From assembly GCA_004557905.1 (NCBI GenBank), contig SFFH01000029.1:1-40979 (forward strand): DNA of 40,979 nt, read 5' to 3'. The translations under genes and the position numbers were made by a program. Of the stretch, positions 25,502 to 35,266 are shown in pieces (the first letter of the stretch is position 1; each line of letters opens with the position of its first letter). Below the pieces are notes generated by a model. It was not told the origin of the DNA and ran no database searches. It was given only the letters and a program-made list of their open reading frames with translations. Source of the DNA: Clostridiales bacterium (GTDB lineage Bacteria; Bacillota; Clostridia; Christensenellales; Aristaeellaceae).

Positions 25502-26623
25502 TCACAATGCCATTTTCGCCACAGCCCGCGCCAGCGCGGTCATGTCCTCGCGCATATTGTAAATGCCCGGGCTCACGCGCACGGCGCCGACGTCCAGCGT
25601 GCCCAGAAAACGGTGCACGCCCGGCGCACAGTGCAGCCCACCGCGCACCGCGATGCCCGCCCGGTTCAGCATCGCCGCCGTCTCCTGCGAACCCACGCCA
25701 TCCACATTGAAGCTCACCAGCGACGCGCCGGGACGTGTGTATACGCGCACGCCACGCATGTTCAGCAGTTCCGCACGCAGCATGTCGCAGAGATGGACGA
25801 TATGCGCGTGCGTCTCATCCATATGCACAAGCGCCTCGTTCATGCCCGCCGCCAGACCGGCGATGCCCGGAAGGTTCAGCGTGCCGGACTCCAGGCAATC
25901 GGGCATCATCCTGGGCTGGAACATGCTCTCGGAGGCGGAGCCGGTGCCGCCCTGGCGCAGCGGCGCGACATTCACGCCCGCGCGCACCCACAGCACACCG
26001 GTGCCATGCGGGCCGAGCAGGCCCTTGTGCCCCGGCATCGCCAGCAGATCGCAGCCCCAGGTCTTCGGCGCAAGCGGCACATGGCCCGCCGTCTGCGCGC
26101 AGTCGATCAGGAGCAGCACACCGCGTCTTTGGCACACCTGGCCCACCGCCTGCACATCCTGCAGGGTGCCCAGGACGTTGGACATGTGCGTCATTACGAC
26201 GAGCCTCGTGCGCGGGAGCATGGCCCGCTCGATGTCCTCCGCGCGGATCTGCCCCTGCGCGTCCGGCGGCACGAGCGTCAGCGTGATCACGCCGCTGCGC
26301 GAGAGCTCGGACAGCGGGCGCAGCACGGAGTTATGCTCCAGCAGCGTGGAGATCACGTGATCCCCTGTGCGCACGACGCCGTGAATGGCCATGTTGAGCG
26401 CATCGGTCGCGTTCAGGCAGAAGGCCACGCGCGACGCGTCCGTCTCGCCCAGCATCTGCGCCGTGCTCTCCCGGCAGCGCTCGACGATGCGCCCCGCGGC
26501 CAATGAGAGCGCATGGCCCGCCCTTCCGGGATTTGCGCCGCAGTTTTCCAGCGCGGCTGCCATCGCCCGCACCGTCTCCCGCGGCTTGGGAAAGCTGGTT
26601 GCCGCGTTGTCCAGATAAATCAT
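25502..26623 (-). CDS. Cysteine desulfurase-like class V aminotransferase
   Basis: 373 residues, PLP fold type I. IYLDNAATSFPKP at the N-terminus, the HNSVLRP loop, LLIDCAQTAGHVPL, the PLP lysine Lys200 in MPGHKGLLGP and the GGLHCAP segment with Cys332 are typical of the CsdB/SufS-like branch. The likely reaction is removal of sulfur (or selenium) from cysteine or selenocysteine as an enzyme persulfide. It does not neighbour SufBCD or an IscU gene. It is divergent from a DUF3343 gene, a pairing that fits sulfur or selenium transfer. An AAGGAGG site precedes the ATG. Confidence 0.9.
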   Translation of the reverse strand: MIYLDNAATSFPKPRETVRAMAAALENCGANPGRAGHALSLAAGRIVERCRESTAQMLGETDASRVAFCLNATDALNMAIHGVVRTGDHVISTLLEHNSVLRPLSELSRSGVITLTLVPPDAQGQIRAEDIERAMLPRTRLVVMTHMSNVLGTLQDVQAVGQVCQRRGVLLLIDCAQTAGHVPLAPKTWGCDLLAMPGHKGLLGPHGTGVLWVRAGVNVAPLRQGGTGSASESMFQPRMMPDCLESGTLNLPGIAGLAAGMNEALVHMDETHAHIVHLCDMLRAELLNMRGVRVYTRPGASLVSFNVDGVGSQETAAMLNRAGIAVRGGLHCAPGVHRFLGTLDVGAVRVSPGIYNMREDMTALARAVAKMAL

Positions 26624-26760
26624 GCCATTCCTCCTTGGGCCCCTTCTTCCGTTTTTCAGCGCTGCGCCGAAGCCGGCGCGCTGAACACGCCGCCTTCACG
26701 CCGCATATGGTAGAGTATATGAGAGGGCCGCCGCAAGGTAGACCCGGGGAGGGAACGATC

Positions 26761-27036
26761 ATGCAATCATCCTTTGGCATTGCCTCCTTCCGCTCGCGCA
26801 CGCAGGTGCTGCGTCTGGAGGATGCGCTGCGCCGCGCGGGGCTGTCCGCCGGCGTGATCTCTACGCCGCGCGAGGTTGCGATGGGCTGCGGGCTGTCGGT
26901 GCGCTTTGAGCTGGCGGAGCTTGGGCAGGTGTTGGCGGTTTACCGCCGGGTGAATCCCGGCGCGCTGATCGGCTTTTATCGGGTGGAGAATTACGGCACG
27001 CGGCAAATCCGCCTGACGCCGCTTCGGACGGACTGA
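26761..27036 (+). CDS. DUF3343 protein, putative sulfur/selenium carrier-like
   Basis: 91 residues. FGIASFRSRTQVLRLEDALR near the start and STPREVAMGCGLSVRFE in the centre are the DUF3343 pattern, with the single conserved Cys in the GCGLS loop. The family is structurally related to TusA/YedF-like carrier domains and is often next to cysteine desulfurase-like genes, as here, where the partner is divergent. The carrier role is inferred from that context. The ATG at 26761 has a GGGGAGGG site; a longer in-frame extension upstream overlaps the partner gene and is not credible. It ends inside a short 16-bp tandem repeat. Confidence 0.85.
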   Translation: MQSSFGIASFRSRTQVLRLEDALRRAGLSAGVISTPREVAMGCGLSVRFELAELGQVLAVYRRVNPGALIGFYRVENYGTRQIRLTPLRTD

Positions 27037-27076
27037 GTCCGCGCCGGACTGAGCCCGCGCCGGACTGAACACGCCC
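27029..27076 (+). repeat. 16-bp tandem repeat, three copies
   Basis: Units CGGACTGAGTCCGCGC, CGGACTGAGCCCGCGC and CGGACTGAACACGCCC follow one another without spacers. The first copy contains the DUF3343 stop codon and each copy repeats a TGA in the same relative place. Confidence 0.8.
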
Positions 27077-27087
27077 TTGCTTGCCAC

Positions 27088-27116
27088 TTGCTTTTTGCCC
27101 CTTCGCCCGGTATAAT
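27088..27116 (+). promoter_or_regulatory. Promoter of nth
   Basis: TTGCTT (27088-27093) and TATAAT (27111-27116) with a 17-base spacer, 29 bases before the start codon. Confidence 0.7.
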
Positions 27117-27145
27117 GAAACCATCACGCGAAAGGGGCTGTTTTC

Positions 27146-27787
27146 ATGTCTGCTGCATTTGATCATATCCTGCAGGAGCTCGAGCGCCTGTACCCCGATG
27201 CCAAACCCGCGCTGCACTTTGCCAATCCCTATCAGCTGCTTGTGGCGGTCATCCTCTCCGCCCAGTGCACGGACGTGAAGGTGAACATGGTCACGCCCGC
27301 GCTCTTTGCGGCCTATCCCGACGCGCACGCGCTTTCCAAGGCCGATCCGCTCGACGTGGAGCCGCTGATCAAGACCTGCGGCCTGTACCACAACAAGGCC
27401 AAAAACCTCGTCGCCACGGCGCGCGCGCTGGTGGAGCACTACGGCGGCGAGGTGCCCGCCGACCACGAGAAGCTGACGCAGCTGCCCGGCGTGGGCCGCA
27501 AGACGGCGAACGTGGTGATGAGCTGCGCGTTCGGCGCGGACGCCATCGCGGTGGACACGCACGTCTTCCGCGTCTCCAACCGTCTGGGCCTGGCAGACGC
27601 AAACGACGTGCTCAAGACCGAGCAGCAGCTGATGGAGCACATCCCCCGGGAAAAGTGGAGCCTCGCGCACCACTGGATCATCTTCCACGGCCGGCGCGTG
27701 TGCACTGCGCGCAAGCCCGCGTGCGAAAGCTGTACGCTTTCGCCCTGGTGCGAGTACGCGAACGGCAACCCCAAGGGAAAGAAATGA
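27146..27787 (+). CDS. nth: Endonuclease III (DNA glycosylase/AP lyase)
   Basis: 213 residues, the usual length. The helix-hairpin-helix motif LPGVGRKTANVV carries the catalytic Lys119, and AVDTHVFRVSNRLGL the catalytic Asp137. The C-terminal C-x6-C-x2-C-x5-C set (CTARKPAC-ESC-TLSPWC) binds the [4Fe-4S] cluster. It removes oxidised pyrimidines and cuts the resulting abasic site in base-excision repair. An AAAGGGG site precedes the ATG. It is monocistronic between its own promoter and terminator. Confidence 0.97.
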   Translation: MSAAFDHILQELERLYPDAKPALHFANPYQLLVAVILSAQCTDVKVNMVTPALFAAYPDAHALSKADPLDVEPLIKTCGLYHNKAKNLVATARALVEHYGGEVPADHEKLTQLPGVGRKTANVVMSCAFGADAIAVDTHVFRVSNRLGLADANDVLKTEQQLMEHIPREKWSLAHHWIIFHGRRVCTARKPACESCTLSPWCEYANGNPKGKK

Positions 27788-27812
27788 GCGGCCGGCCGGC
27801 CGCTTTTTCTTT
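27787..27812 (+). terminator. Terminator of nth
   Basis: The palindrome GCGGCCGGCCGGCCGC is followed by TTTTTCTTT, overlapping the end of the nth stop codon. Confidence 0.88.
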
Positions 27813-28008
27813 GCCTGTGGTGAACGCATTTCACGTTCCTCCTGCATTTTTGTATTGAATTTGCAGCTTGTATGCAGCATTCAGCGCCCATTTATTCAAA
27901 AATCAGGGCTGGAAAGGCCTATCAAACCCGCGTGCTGCAACTTCGGAAGGGTGCAGATTTTTCTTTGTATTTCTAGAAAAAGCTGTGTACTTTTGGCCTC
28001 TTCCATGC
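27813..28008. other. Intergenic stretch with no feature recognised
   Basis: Between the nth terminator and the promoter of the small membrane protein I see no convincing gene, RNA motif or repeat. The stretch is richer in A and T than the flanking genes. Confidence 0.5.
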
Positions 28009-28014
28009 TATAAT
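28007..28014 (+). promoter_or_regulatory. Extended -10 promoter of the small membrane protein gene
   Basis: TGC-TATAAT: a perfect -10 (28009-28014) preceded by TG at the extended -10 position; no good -35 is visible. About 75 bases of leader precede the ATG. Confidence 0.55.
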
Positions 28015-28092
28015 AGCTCCGCAAACAGGGAGCGGGAACGAAAAAGCCGCTCCTCCCCGAATCCTGCAGATTTATGAAAGTGAGGCATTCCT

Positions 28093-28233
28093 ATGCTGAC
28101 TGTTCTTTTTGTGATTGCCGTGCTGTTTGGCGCTTCCTCCCTGCTCTCTCTGGTCGATGGCCGCGAGACCTCCAGCGAGGTGGGCAGCTATCTGCACTAC
28201 GAGTACAACGCGTCCATGCTCTCCCGCCTGTAA
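28093..28233 (+). CDS. 46-residue putative membrane peptide
   Basis: The reading frame from the ATG at 28093 gives a hydrophobic N-terminal helix, MLTVLFVIAVLFGASSLLSL, then a short polar tail, GRETSSEVGSYLHYEYNASM, ending at TAA. A GTGAGG ribosome site is 8 bases upstream, an extended -10 promoter lies before it, and a strong terminator closes it 27 bases after the stop. That complete expression unit is the main reason to call it a gene; I do not recognise the peptide. It might be a single-span membrane protein or a small type-I-like toxin; the latter has no visible antitoxin RNA. Confidence 0.65.
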   Translation: MLTVLFVIAVLFGASSLLSLVDGRETSSEVGSYLHYEYNASMLSRL

Positions 28234-28259
28234 GCGAAGTCACCCATTGCGTACATCAA

Positions 28260-28293
28260 GGGGCTGTTCCTTTCACGGAACAGCCCCTTTTTT
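28260..28293 (+). terminator. Terminator of the small membrane protein gene
   Basis: GGGGCTGTTCC-tttcac-GGAACAGCCCC forms a perfect 11-bp stem followed by TTTTTT. It overlaps the stop codon of the convergent AlkD gene. Confidence 0.92.
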
Positions 28294-28981
28294 ATCCCTG
28301 ATTCTTTCTCCCGATCTTCAGCGCCCGCAGCGCATCCTTATGTTCCGGCGAAACCCGAAAGCTCTCGATCGCCTTCTGAATCGCCTTGTTGTGCGTCCAG
28401 GGCGCCAGCCTTCCTTGCACGATGTACGGCAGCGCCGCGTCGTACTGCAGCGCCAGCGCCGTGGCAAAGTACCATGCGACGCCCATCCTCACATAGTAAT
28501 CCTCCTGCCGCAGCGCCGCGACCCTTTCCAGCTGCCCGGGATCAAACGCGTCCCCGAGATACCCCTGCATCAGGCAGTTGACGCCGAAGCGCACGGTATA
28601 CGGGTGCTCCGACGCGAGCCATACCCGGATGCTGCTCAGCAGCCGCGGCAGATCGGTTTTCAAGGCCCTGGGCGACAGCTGGTCGCAGGTCGCCCAGTTG
28701 TCCACAAACGGCAGGAAACGGTTCACCTGTGCGAGGCACACATCAAAGTCCTTTTCCTGCGCGATGAGAAAAGCGTGCACCTGGTTTTCCTCAAAGAAGC
28801 GATGCGGCAGCGCAGCCATGAAGTCCGCCGCCTCCTGCGTGCCCCGGAGCGTCCTGGCGAGATGGCGCAGCTGCGGCGTGCGCACGCCGATGATCGTCTC
28901 CGGATCGATGTTTGGAATCAGCTTTCTCTGGAACTCCCGATAGGGAATGTCCTGCATGGACAGAAGTCTTTTACGAATCAT
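28292..28981 (-). CDS. DNA alkylation repair protein, AlkD-like
   Basis: 229 residues, built of HEAT-like helical repeats as in AlkD. Recognisable blocks are GVRTPQLRHLARTLRGTQEA near 32-51, RFLPFVDNWATCDQLSPRAL with the Asp/Trp pair implicated in alkylated-base recognition, and VRFGVNCLMQGYLGD and RMGVAWYFATALALQYD. The enzyme removes 3- and 7-alkylpurines. A GAGGG site supports the ATG at 28981, though a Met nine residues in is possible. It is a single gene; the hydrogenase operon ends upstream of it with its own terminator. Confidence 0.9.
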   Translation of the reverse strand: MIRKRLLSMQDIPYREFQRKLIPNIDPETIIGVRTPQLRHLARTLRGTQEAADFMAALPHRFFEENQVHAFLIAQEKDFDVCLAQVNRFLPFVDNWATCDQLSPRALKTDLPRLLSSIRVWLASEHPYTVRFGVNCLMQGYLGDAFDPGQLERVAALRQEDYYVRMGVAWYFATALALQYDAALPYIVQGRLAPWTHNKAIQKAIESFRVSPEHKDALRALKIGRKNQG

Positions 28982-28992
28982 AGGCTTCCCTC

Positions 28993-29015
28993 TTTGGGCT
29001 GCTGCCCAAGCCTGC
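28993..29015. repeat. Fragment related to the roughly 135-bp interspersed repeat
   Basis: TTTGGGCTGCTGCCCAAGCC matches the second hairpin of the repeat copies at 23857 and 38874 (there TTGGGC-ggca-GCCCAA and TTGGGGC-ggca-GCCCCAA). Only this hairpin is recognisable, so it is a degenerate piece or a chance match. Confidence 0.4.
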
Positions 29016-29029
29016 TGGGGCGGCGCTGC

Positions 29030-29056
29030 AAAAAGGCCCTGCGACTTGCAGGGCCC
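29030..29056 (-). terminator. Terminator of the hydrogenase operon
   Basis: On the minus strand GGCCCTGC-aagtc-GCAGGGCC is followed by TTTTTGC, about 15 bases after the hndD stop codon. Confidence 0.9.
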
Positions 29057-29071
29057 TTTTGAATATACCGC

Positions 29072-30817
29072 TTACTTCCTGCTGCGGTCCACATAGTGGG
29101 TGTGCAGCAGCTCATGCGCCCTGTGGCCGTTCGGCTCGCCCAGGTACTCCGCATAGACCTTCTTGATGTCCGGGTTCTCGTGGGACTTGCGGATGGTCTT
29201 CGCCTCGTCCTCCGCGTAGAGGCCGGCCGCACGCACGGCGCGCGGATCGACATCCATACGGGTCTCGGCGTTCACGATCGGCTGGCCGCCGCCGTTGACG
29301 CAGCCGCCCGGGCAGGCCATGACCTCGATGAAGGCGTAATCCGCGTCGCCCGCCTGAATGCGGCGGATGAGCTTCTTCGCCGCGCCGGTGCTGCTGGCGA
29401 TAGCCACCTTCAGCTCCTTGCCGCCGAGGGTGAAGGTCGCTTCCTTGATGCCCTCGATGCCGCGGGCCGCGACGTAGTCGACGTTCTCCACGGAACGGTT
29501 CTCCAGCACGTCGGCCGCGGTGCGCAGCGCCGCCTCCATGACGCCGCCGGTCACGCCGAAGATCGCCGCCGCGCCGGTGGACTCGGCGACCAGCTCGTCA
29601 AAGCACTCCTCGTCGGAGAGCTTCGTGAAGTCGATGCGCGCGTCCTTGATCATGCGGGCCAGCTCACGGGTGGTGATGGAGATATCGACAGAGCGCATGC
29701 CGTCGGTCTCCATCTCCGGACGCTCGGCCTCGAACTTCTTGGCCACGCACGGCATGACGGCGACGACCACGATGTTCTTCGGATCGATGCCGGCCTTCTC
29801 GGCGTAGTAGCTCTTGATGATCGCGCCTTCCATCTGCATCGGGGACTTGCAGGTGGACAGGTTCGGGATCAGCTCCGGGAAGTTGTGCTCGACGTACTTG
29901 ATCCAGCCCGGGGAGCAGGACGTGAACATCGGCAGCACGCCGCCGTTCTTGATGCGGCTGAGCAGCTCGGTGGCCTCCTCCATGATGGTGAGGTCCGCGC
30001 CGAAGTCGGTATCGAACACCTTGTCAAAGCCAAGGCGCTTGAGGGCCTGGGTCATCTTGCCGGTGACGCGGGTGCCCATCGGCATGCCGAATTCCTCGCC
30101 CAGCGCCACGCGCACGGCCGGGGCCGGCTGCACGACGACGAACTTCTCCGGATCGGAGAGCGCGTCCCAGACCTTGTCGGTGTCGTCCTTCTCGCGCAGC
30201 GCGCCAACCGGGCAGGCCACGACGCACTGGCCGCAGTTGATGCAGTCGGTCTCGCTCAGCTTCTTTTCAAACGCCGGGGCGATGACGGTCTTGAAGCCGC
30301 GGTTGATCGCAGCGATGGCGCCGATGCCCTGCACGTTGCGGCAGACCGCCACACAGCGGCGGCACAGGATGCACTTGTTCGGGTCGCGGACGATGGACGG
30401 GCCAAAATCGTCCAGCGGATAATGGATGTTCGCGCCGTCGTACTTATCCTCTTCCACGCCCAGATCCTTGGCCAGCGCCTGCAGCTCGCAGGTCCTGCTG
30501 CGCACGCAGGAGAGGCACTTGCGCTCATGGTTGGAGAGGATCAGCTCCAGGACGGACTTCCTCGCCTGGCGGACAGCCGGGGTGTTGGTCTTGACGACCA
30601 TGCCCTCGGAAACCGGCATCACGCAGGCCGCAGCCAGCGCGCGCGCGCCGACGTCGACCACGCACATGCGGCAGGCGCCGATCTGGTTGACGTCCTTGAG
30701 GTGACACAGGGTGGGAATATGGATGTGCGCCTGATGGGCCGCTTCAAGGACGGTCGTACCGGCCTCAACCTGCACCTTCACGCCATCAATCGTAACGTTT
30801 ACCATTGCCATGTTCAT
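29072..30817 (-). CDS. hndD: [FeFe] hydrogenase catalytic subunit (HndD/HydA type)
   Basis: 581 residues. Domains in order: [2Fe-2S] ferredoxin (about 5-80; IPTLCHLKDVNQIGACRMCV), a His/Cys [4Fe-4S] region (HERKCLSCVRSRTC), two [4Fe-4S] clusters (CILCRRCVAVC and CINCGQCVVACP), then the H-cluster domain: L1 TSCSPGW (about 298), L2 MPCVAKKFE (about 354) and L3 EVMACPGGCVNGGGQP (about 496), plus the small-subunit-like C-terminus ending HELLHTHYVD. In L1 the second Cys of the classical TSCCPxW is Ser. It oxidises or makes H2 and passes electrons to the HndC flavin subunit. It is the last gene of the operon, 18 bases after hndC. Confidence 0.95.
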   Translation of the reverse strand: MNMAMVNVTIDGVKVQVEAGTTVLEAAHQAHIHIPTLCHLKDVNQIGACRMCVVDVGARALAAACVMPVSEGMVVKTNTPAVRQARKSVLELILSNHERKCLSCVRSRTCELQALAKDLGVEEDKYDGANIHYPLDDFGPSIVRDPNKCILCRRCVAVCRNVQGIGAIAAINRGFKTVIAPAFEKKLSETDCINCGQCVVACPVGALREKDDTDKVWDALSDPEKFVVVQPAPAVRVALGEEFGMPMGTRVTGKMTQALKRLGFDKVFDTDFGADLTIMEEATELLSRIKNGGVLPMFTSCSPGWIKYVEHNFPELIPNLSTCKSPMQMEGAIIKSYYAEKAGIDPKNIVVVAVMPCVAKKFEAERPEMETDGMRSVDISITTRELARMIKDARIDFTKLSDEECFDELVAESTGAAAIFGVTGGVMEAALRTAADVLENRSVENVDYVAARGIEGIKEATFTLGGKELKVAIASSTGAAKKLIRRIQAGDADYAFIEVMACPGGCVNGGGQPIVNAETRMDVDPRAVRAAGLYAEDEAKTIRKSHENPDIKKVYAEYLGEPNGHRAHELLHTHYVDRSRK

Positions 30818-30835
30818 TCACTCCTTCAGGCTCTG

Positions 30836-32632
<1,797 letters not shown>

Positions 32633-32661
32633 AATATGTTCCTCCTATTTATCGCTTCGGC

Positions 32662-33030
32662 TCAGCCCTGCGCGCCGATGGTGTATTCCTCCACCGGCCT
32701 GCCGTTGACGATATGGTCGTTGACCACGCGGGCGACCTTTTCCGGCGTCATGTGGACGTAGGTGACCTTCTCCTGGTCCTTGACGTACACCTCGACGATC
32801 GGCTCCAGGCGGCACATGCCCACGCAGCCGGTCTGCGCGACGGTCACGTTGTCGATGCCGCGCTTCTTGAGTTCCTCGATGAACTCCAGCATCACCGGGC
32901 GCGCGCCGGCGGCGATGCCGCAGGTGGCCATGCCCACGACGATGCGGGTGTCGATATTGTCGTCCTTCCTGAGGTTGACCTGTTCAATCATTCTGGCGCG
33001 GATGGCGGCCAGTTCGGCGAGAGATTTCAT
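32662..33030 (-). CDS. hndB: Thioredoxin-like [2Fe-2S] ferredoxin subunit (HndB type)
   Basis: 122 residues. The fold holds four Cys in two pairs, GMATCGIAAGA and TGCVGMCRLEP, as in HndB of Desulfovibrio and the matching domain of HndC. It starts within the end of the orphan HATPase gene (ATGA overlap), so expression is coupled. Its position between HATPase and hndC is the standard one. It should transfer electrons inside the Hnd complex. Confidence 0.92.
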   Translation of the reverse strand: MKSLAELAAIRARMIEQVNLRKDDNIDTRIVVGMATCGIAAGARPVMLEFIEELKKRGIDNVTVAQTGCVGMCRLEPIVEVYVKDQEKVTYVHMTPEKVARVVNDHIVNGRPVEEYTIGAQG

Positions 33031-33584
33031 GAAAACAACCCTCCATGCAATTCATTGATTTCCTGAACCAGACAGTCCTTGATCCAGGCGGAGATTTCCG
33101 GATGATCCAGCGGAATCGGTGCGACCGCCTCTTTGATCTCACGGGTGTCAAAGACGAAGACCTTCCCGTCGTAATCATAGACGAAGCGGAAATCCGTGCC
33201 CGGATTCATGAGCACCAGCGTATACAGCGCGCCCGGCACGTCGCCCATCGGCGGCCTGTCGATGTGGGAAAGGCCGAACGTCACGCGCACGGTCGTCCCC
33301 TTGCCCAGCTCGGAGGCGATGGAAAAATCGCCGCCGGTGGCCTGCGCCGTCATCTTGAGCAGCGGCAGCCCCAGCCCGACCTTGCGCGTCTTGCGCGTGG
33401 TGGTGAAGGGGTCGCAGACGGCCTGAGCCATCTCCTGGCTCATGCCGCACCCGTCGTCGATGAACGCCAGGCCGACGGTGTCCCGCTCATGGCTCACAGT
33501 GATATCAATCTCCACCAGGCTTGCCCTGGCCGAGATGGAATTCTGGGCAATATCCAGGATATTGTCCGCAAGCTCACGCATCAT
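33027..33584 (-). CDS. Orphan HATPase_c protein inside the hydrogenase operon
   Basis: 185 residues. The GHKL ATPase fold is complete: N-box MRELADNILDIAQNSISARA, G1 box DDGCGM, the lid segment CDPFTTTRKTRKVGLGLPLL with the G2 box, and GGDFSIASELGKGTTVRVTF. It has neither a phosphoacceptor His domain nor a sensor domain, so it is not a complete histidine kinase. A C-terminal tail of about 75 residues (from DRPPMGDV) is unique to this branch. Proteins of this sort lie beside NuoE-like hydrogenase subunits in many Clostridia and may act in regulation of the complex. That is context, not proof. It is translationally coupled to hndB. Confidence 0.88.
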   Translation of the reverse strand: MMRELADNILDIAQNSISARASLVEIDITVSHERDTVGLAFIDDGCGMSQEMAQAVCDPFTTTRKTRKVGLGLPLLKMTAQATGGDFSIASELGKGTTVRVTFGLSHIDRPPMGDVPGALYTLVLMNPGTDFRFVYDYDGKVFVFDTREIKEAVAPIPLDHPEISAWIKDCLVQEINELHGGLFS

Positions 33585-33593
33585 AACGGCGGC

Positions 33594-34064
33594 TTACTTG
33601 CGGTACTTGGCGATGATGTCCGGGATCTGATCCGGGGTCAGACGGCCGTACACGTCGTCGTTGATCATCATGACCGGCGCCAGACCGCACGCGCCCAGGC
33701 AGCGGGTGGCGTTCAGGGTGAACAGGCCGTCCGGCGTGGTGCGGCCGGCCGGCACGCCGAGCACCTCCTCCAGCTTGTCCAGCACCTGCTGGCTGCCCTT
33801 GACATAGCACGCGGTGCCCAGGCACACGCTGATGATGTACTGGCCCTTGGGCTCCAGGTTGAACTGGGCGTAGAACGTGGCCACGCCGTAGACATCGCTG
33901 ACCGGGATGTCCAGCTCCCTGGCGATGTAGTACTGGACCTCCTCCGGCAGATAGCCGAAGATATCCTGAGCCTTCTGCATGATCGGCATCAGCGCGCCCG
34001 GCTCGTTTCTGAGCTCGTCGATCACCTTCTGCAAGGCCTCGAACTTTTCCTTTTCGAGAGACAT
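33594..34064 (-). CDS. hndA: NuoE-like [2Fe-2S] subunit of the hydrogenase (HndA/HydC type)
   Basis: 156 residues from the ATG at 34064; a TTG at 34073 is too close to the AGGGGG site. The family features are present: the PEEVQYYIARELDIPVSDVY helix region, VATFYAQF, CLGTACYVKGS and TRCLGACGLAPVMMIND, with four Cys for the [2Fe-2S] cluster. It is the first gene of the operon (hndA, HATPase, hndB, hndC, hndD) and passes electrons at the periphery of the complex. Confidence 0.95.
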   Translation of the reverse strand: MSLEKEKFEALQKVIDELRNEPGALMPIMQKAQDIFGYLPEEVQYYIARELDIPVSDVYGVATFYAQFNLEPKGQYIISVCLGTACYVKGSQQVLDKLEEVLGVPAGRTTPDGLFTLNATRCLGACGLAPVMMINDDVYGRLTPDQIPDIIAKYRK

Positions 34065-34093
34065 GTCGTACAAACCCCCTTAATGCTTACTGT

Positions 34094-34111
34094 TTGACAT
34101 AAAGTTATCAA
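34094..34111 (-). promoter_or_regulatory. Rex-like palindrome in the hndA leader
   Basis: On the minus strand TTGATAACTTTATGTCAA matches 10 of the 14 fixed positions of the clostridial Rex consensus TTGTTAA-N4-TTAACAA. It sits about 8-25 bases after the predicted transcription start, a place where a bound repressor would block elongation. Rex would link the operon to the NADH/NAD ratio; binding is unproven. Confidence 0.4.
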
Positions 34112-34125
34112 TATGAAGACGATCT

Positions 34126-34134
34126 ATTATATCA
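34126..34134 (-). promoter_or_regulatory. Extended -10 promoter of the hnd operon
   Basis: TGA-TATAAT on the minus strand: a perfect -10 (34126-34131) with the extended TG; no recognisable -35. No terminator is visible between the PHP gene and this promoter, so some read-through from the upstream unit is also possible. Confidence 0.6.
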
Positions 34135-34206
34135 TACACGTCTGCCGTTAGCCTACACTAATTGCCAGTTTTCGACAAAACATGCAGAATAATATGCCAA
34201 TTTTTA

Positions 34207-34911
34207 TCACGAATGCCCCGCAATCGCTTCAAAAACAGCCGGGATACTCCGTTCCCGGGCAGAAAGCGCGAACTGCGGCTCCAGGATGTTTTCCAGATAA
34301 TGCGCGTCCGAGGACTCCAGCAGGCGGTATCCGTCCAGCCTGACCGGCGGCATTGTCACTTTTTTGGAAATCTCCAGCGCGTCGTAGTGCACGTTCTCCG
34401 GCAGGAAGCCCAGCGCGTTCAGCACCCCGTTGCTGCCCCGGTTGATGTGCGCCGGCACGCACAGGCCGCCCGCCTCCCGGATGCGCCCGGCGCATTCCTC
34501 GAAGCTCAGGTCAAGCGCGCTGATGAGCAGCCGCTCCTCGACCGCGATCTCCTCGTCCTGCGCGTTCATCACCTGCTGGCGGCCGAAGAATTTCTCGTTG
34601 TTGGGAATCGGCGGCAGGTGCCGGTAGATCTCCTCGCCGAACGCTGTGCATTCCTCCACGGTTTTGAAGTAGCACAGCATGTGCGCCTCCTCCTTCGTGG
34701 TCAGCTCCATGCCCGGCAGCAGCAGCACGTTCATCATGTCGGCCGCCTCCTTGATGGCCGGCAGGTTGCGCGCGCTGTTGTGGTCGCATACCGCAATCAC
34801 GTCCAGCTGCTTGATGAACGCCATGCCCACGATGTTGTTGGGCGTCATCAGCGCGTCGCCGCAGGGCGACAGGCAGGAGTGAATGTGCAGGTCGCAAAAG
34901 AGGCTCTTCAT
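34207..34911 (-). CDS. PHP-domain metal-dependent phosphoesterase
   Basis: 234 residues. PHP metal ligands appear in order: DLHIHSCLSPCGD at the N-terminus, VCDHNSARNLP, LPGMELTTKEEAH, VPAHINRG and ESSDAH. It is of the YciV/TrpH-like class of stand-alone PHP phosphoesterases. The substrate is unknown. Its place as the last gene of the sensory unit next to the hydrogenase is conserved in Clostridia as far as I recall, which suggests a signalling or maintenance role. It starts 3 bases after the second DRTGG gene. Confidence 0.9.
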   Translation of the reverse strand: MKSLFCDLHIHSCLSPCGDALMTPNNIVGMAFIKQLDVIAVCDHNSARNLPAIKEAADMMNVLLLPGMELTTKEEAHMLCYFKTVEECTAFGEEIYRHLPPIPNNEKFFGRQQVMNAQDEEIAVEERLLISALDLSFEECAGRIREAGGLCVPAHINRGSNGVLNALGFLPENVHYDALEISKKVTMPPVRLDGYRLLESSDAHYLENILEPQFALSARERSIPAVFEAIAGHS

Positions 34912-34916
34912 GGCGC

Positions 34917-35264
34917 TCAGCCCTTTTTCGCCGGGGCCACGCCGTTTTCGGCCAGCAGCATCACCAGCTCGTAGGCGGTGCGGTCGCTCGAGAGCAGGAT
35001 GATGTCCTCATCCTTCGCCTTGGCAATGATCGGCGCCTCCACGGGCAGGCTCTCCGGAATGATGACGCACGCAAAATCCAGCAGCGCCGCCACGGCGATC
35101 ACATTCATGTGCGCCTGCACGGTGATCCAGGCCATGTCCGCCTGGCCGCGGCCCATGACGTGGCTGAGCAGATCGCAGGTGTAGCCGCAGGCGATCTCGC
35201 GGTCCTCATAGGGGCCCGTCAGGCACCTTGCGCCGGAAATCCTCTCAAACTCCGAAACCTTCAT
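34917..35264 (-). CDS. DRTGG-domain protein, second copy
   Basis: 115 residues, nearly all one DRTGG domain (the fold found between the CBS and DHH parts of some phosphatases and in Pta). CLTGPYEDREIACGYTCDLLS and later LLSSDRTAYELVMLLAENG are characteristic. It starts 2 bases after the stop codon of the sensory hydrogenase-like gene and ends just before the PHP gene. It is a paralogue of the protein at 37115. DRTGG domains are thought to bind small regulatory ligands; which one is unknown. Confidence 0.85.
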   Translation of the reverse strand: MKVSEFERISGARCLTGPYEDREIACGYTCDLLSHVMGRGQADMAWITVQAHMNVIAVAALLDFACVIIPESLPVEAPIIAKAKDEDIILLSSDRTAYELVMLLAENGVAPAKKG

Positions 35265-35266
35265 CC

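Noticed and set aside
27029..27076. CRISPR-like array
   Set aside because: The units are directly contiguous 16-mers without spacers, and no cas genes are present.
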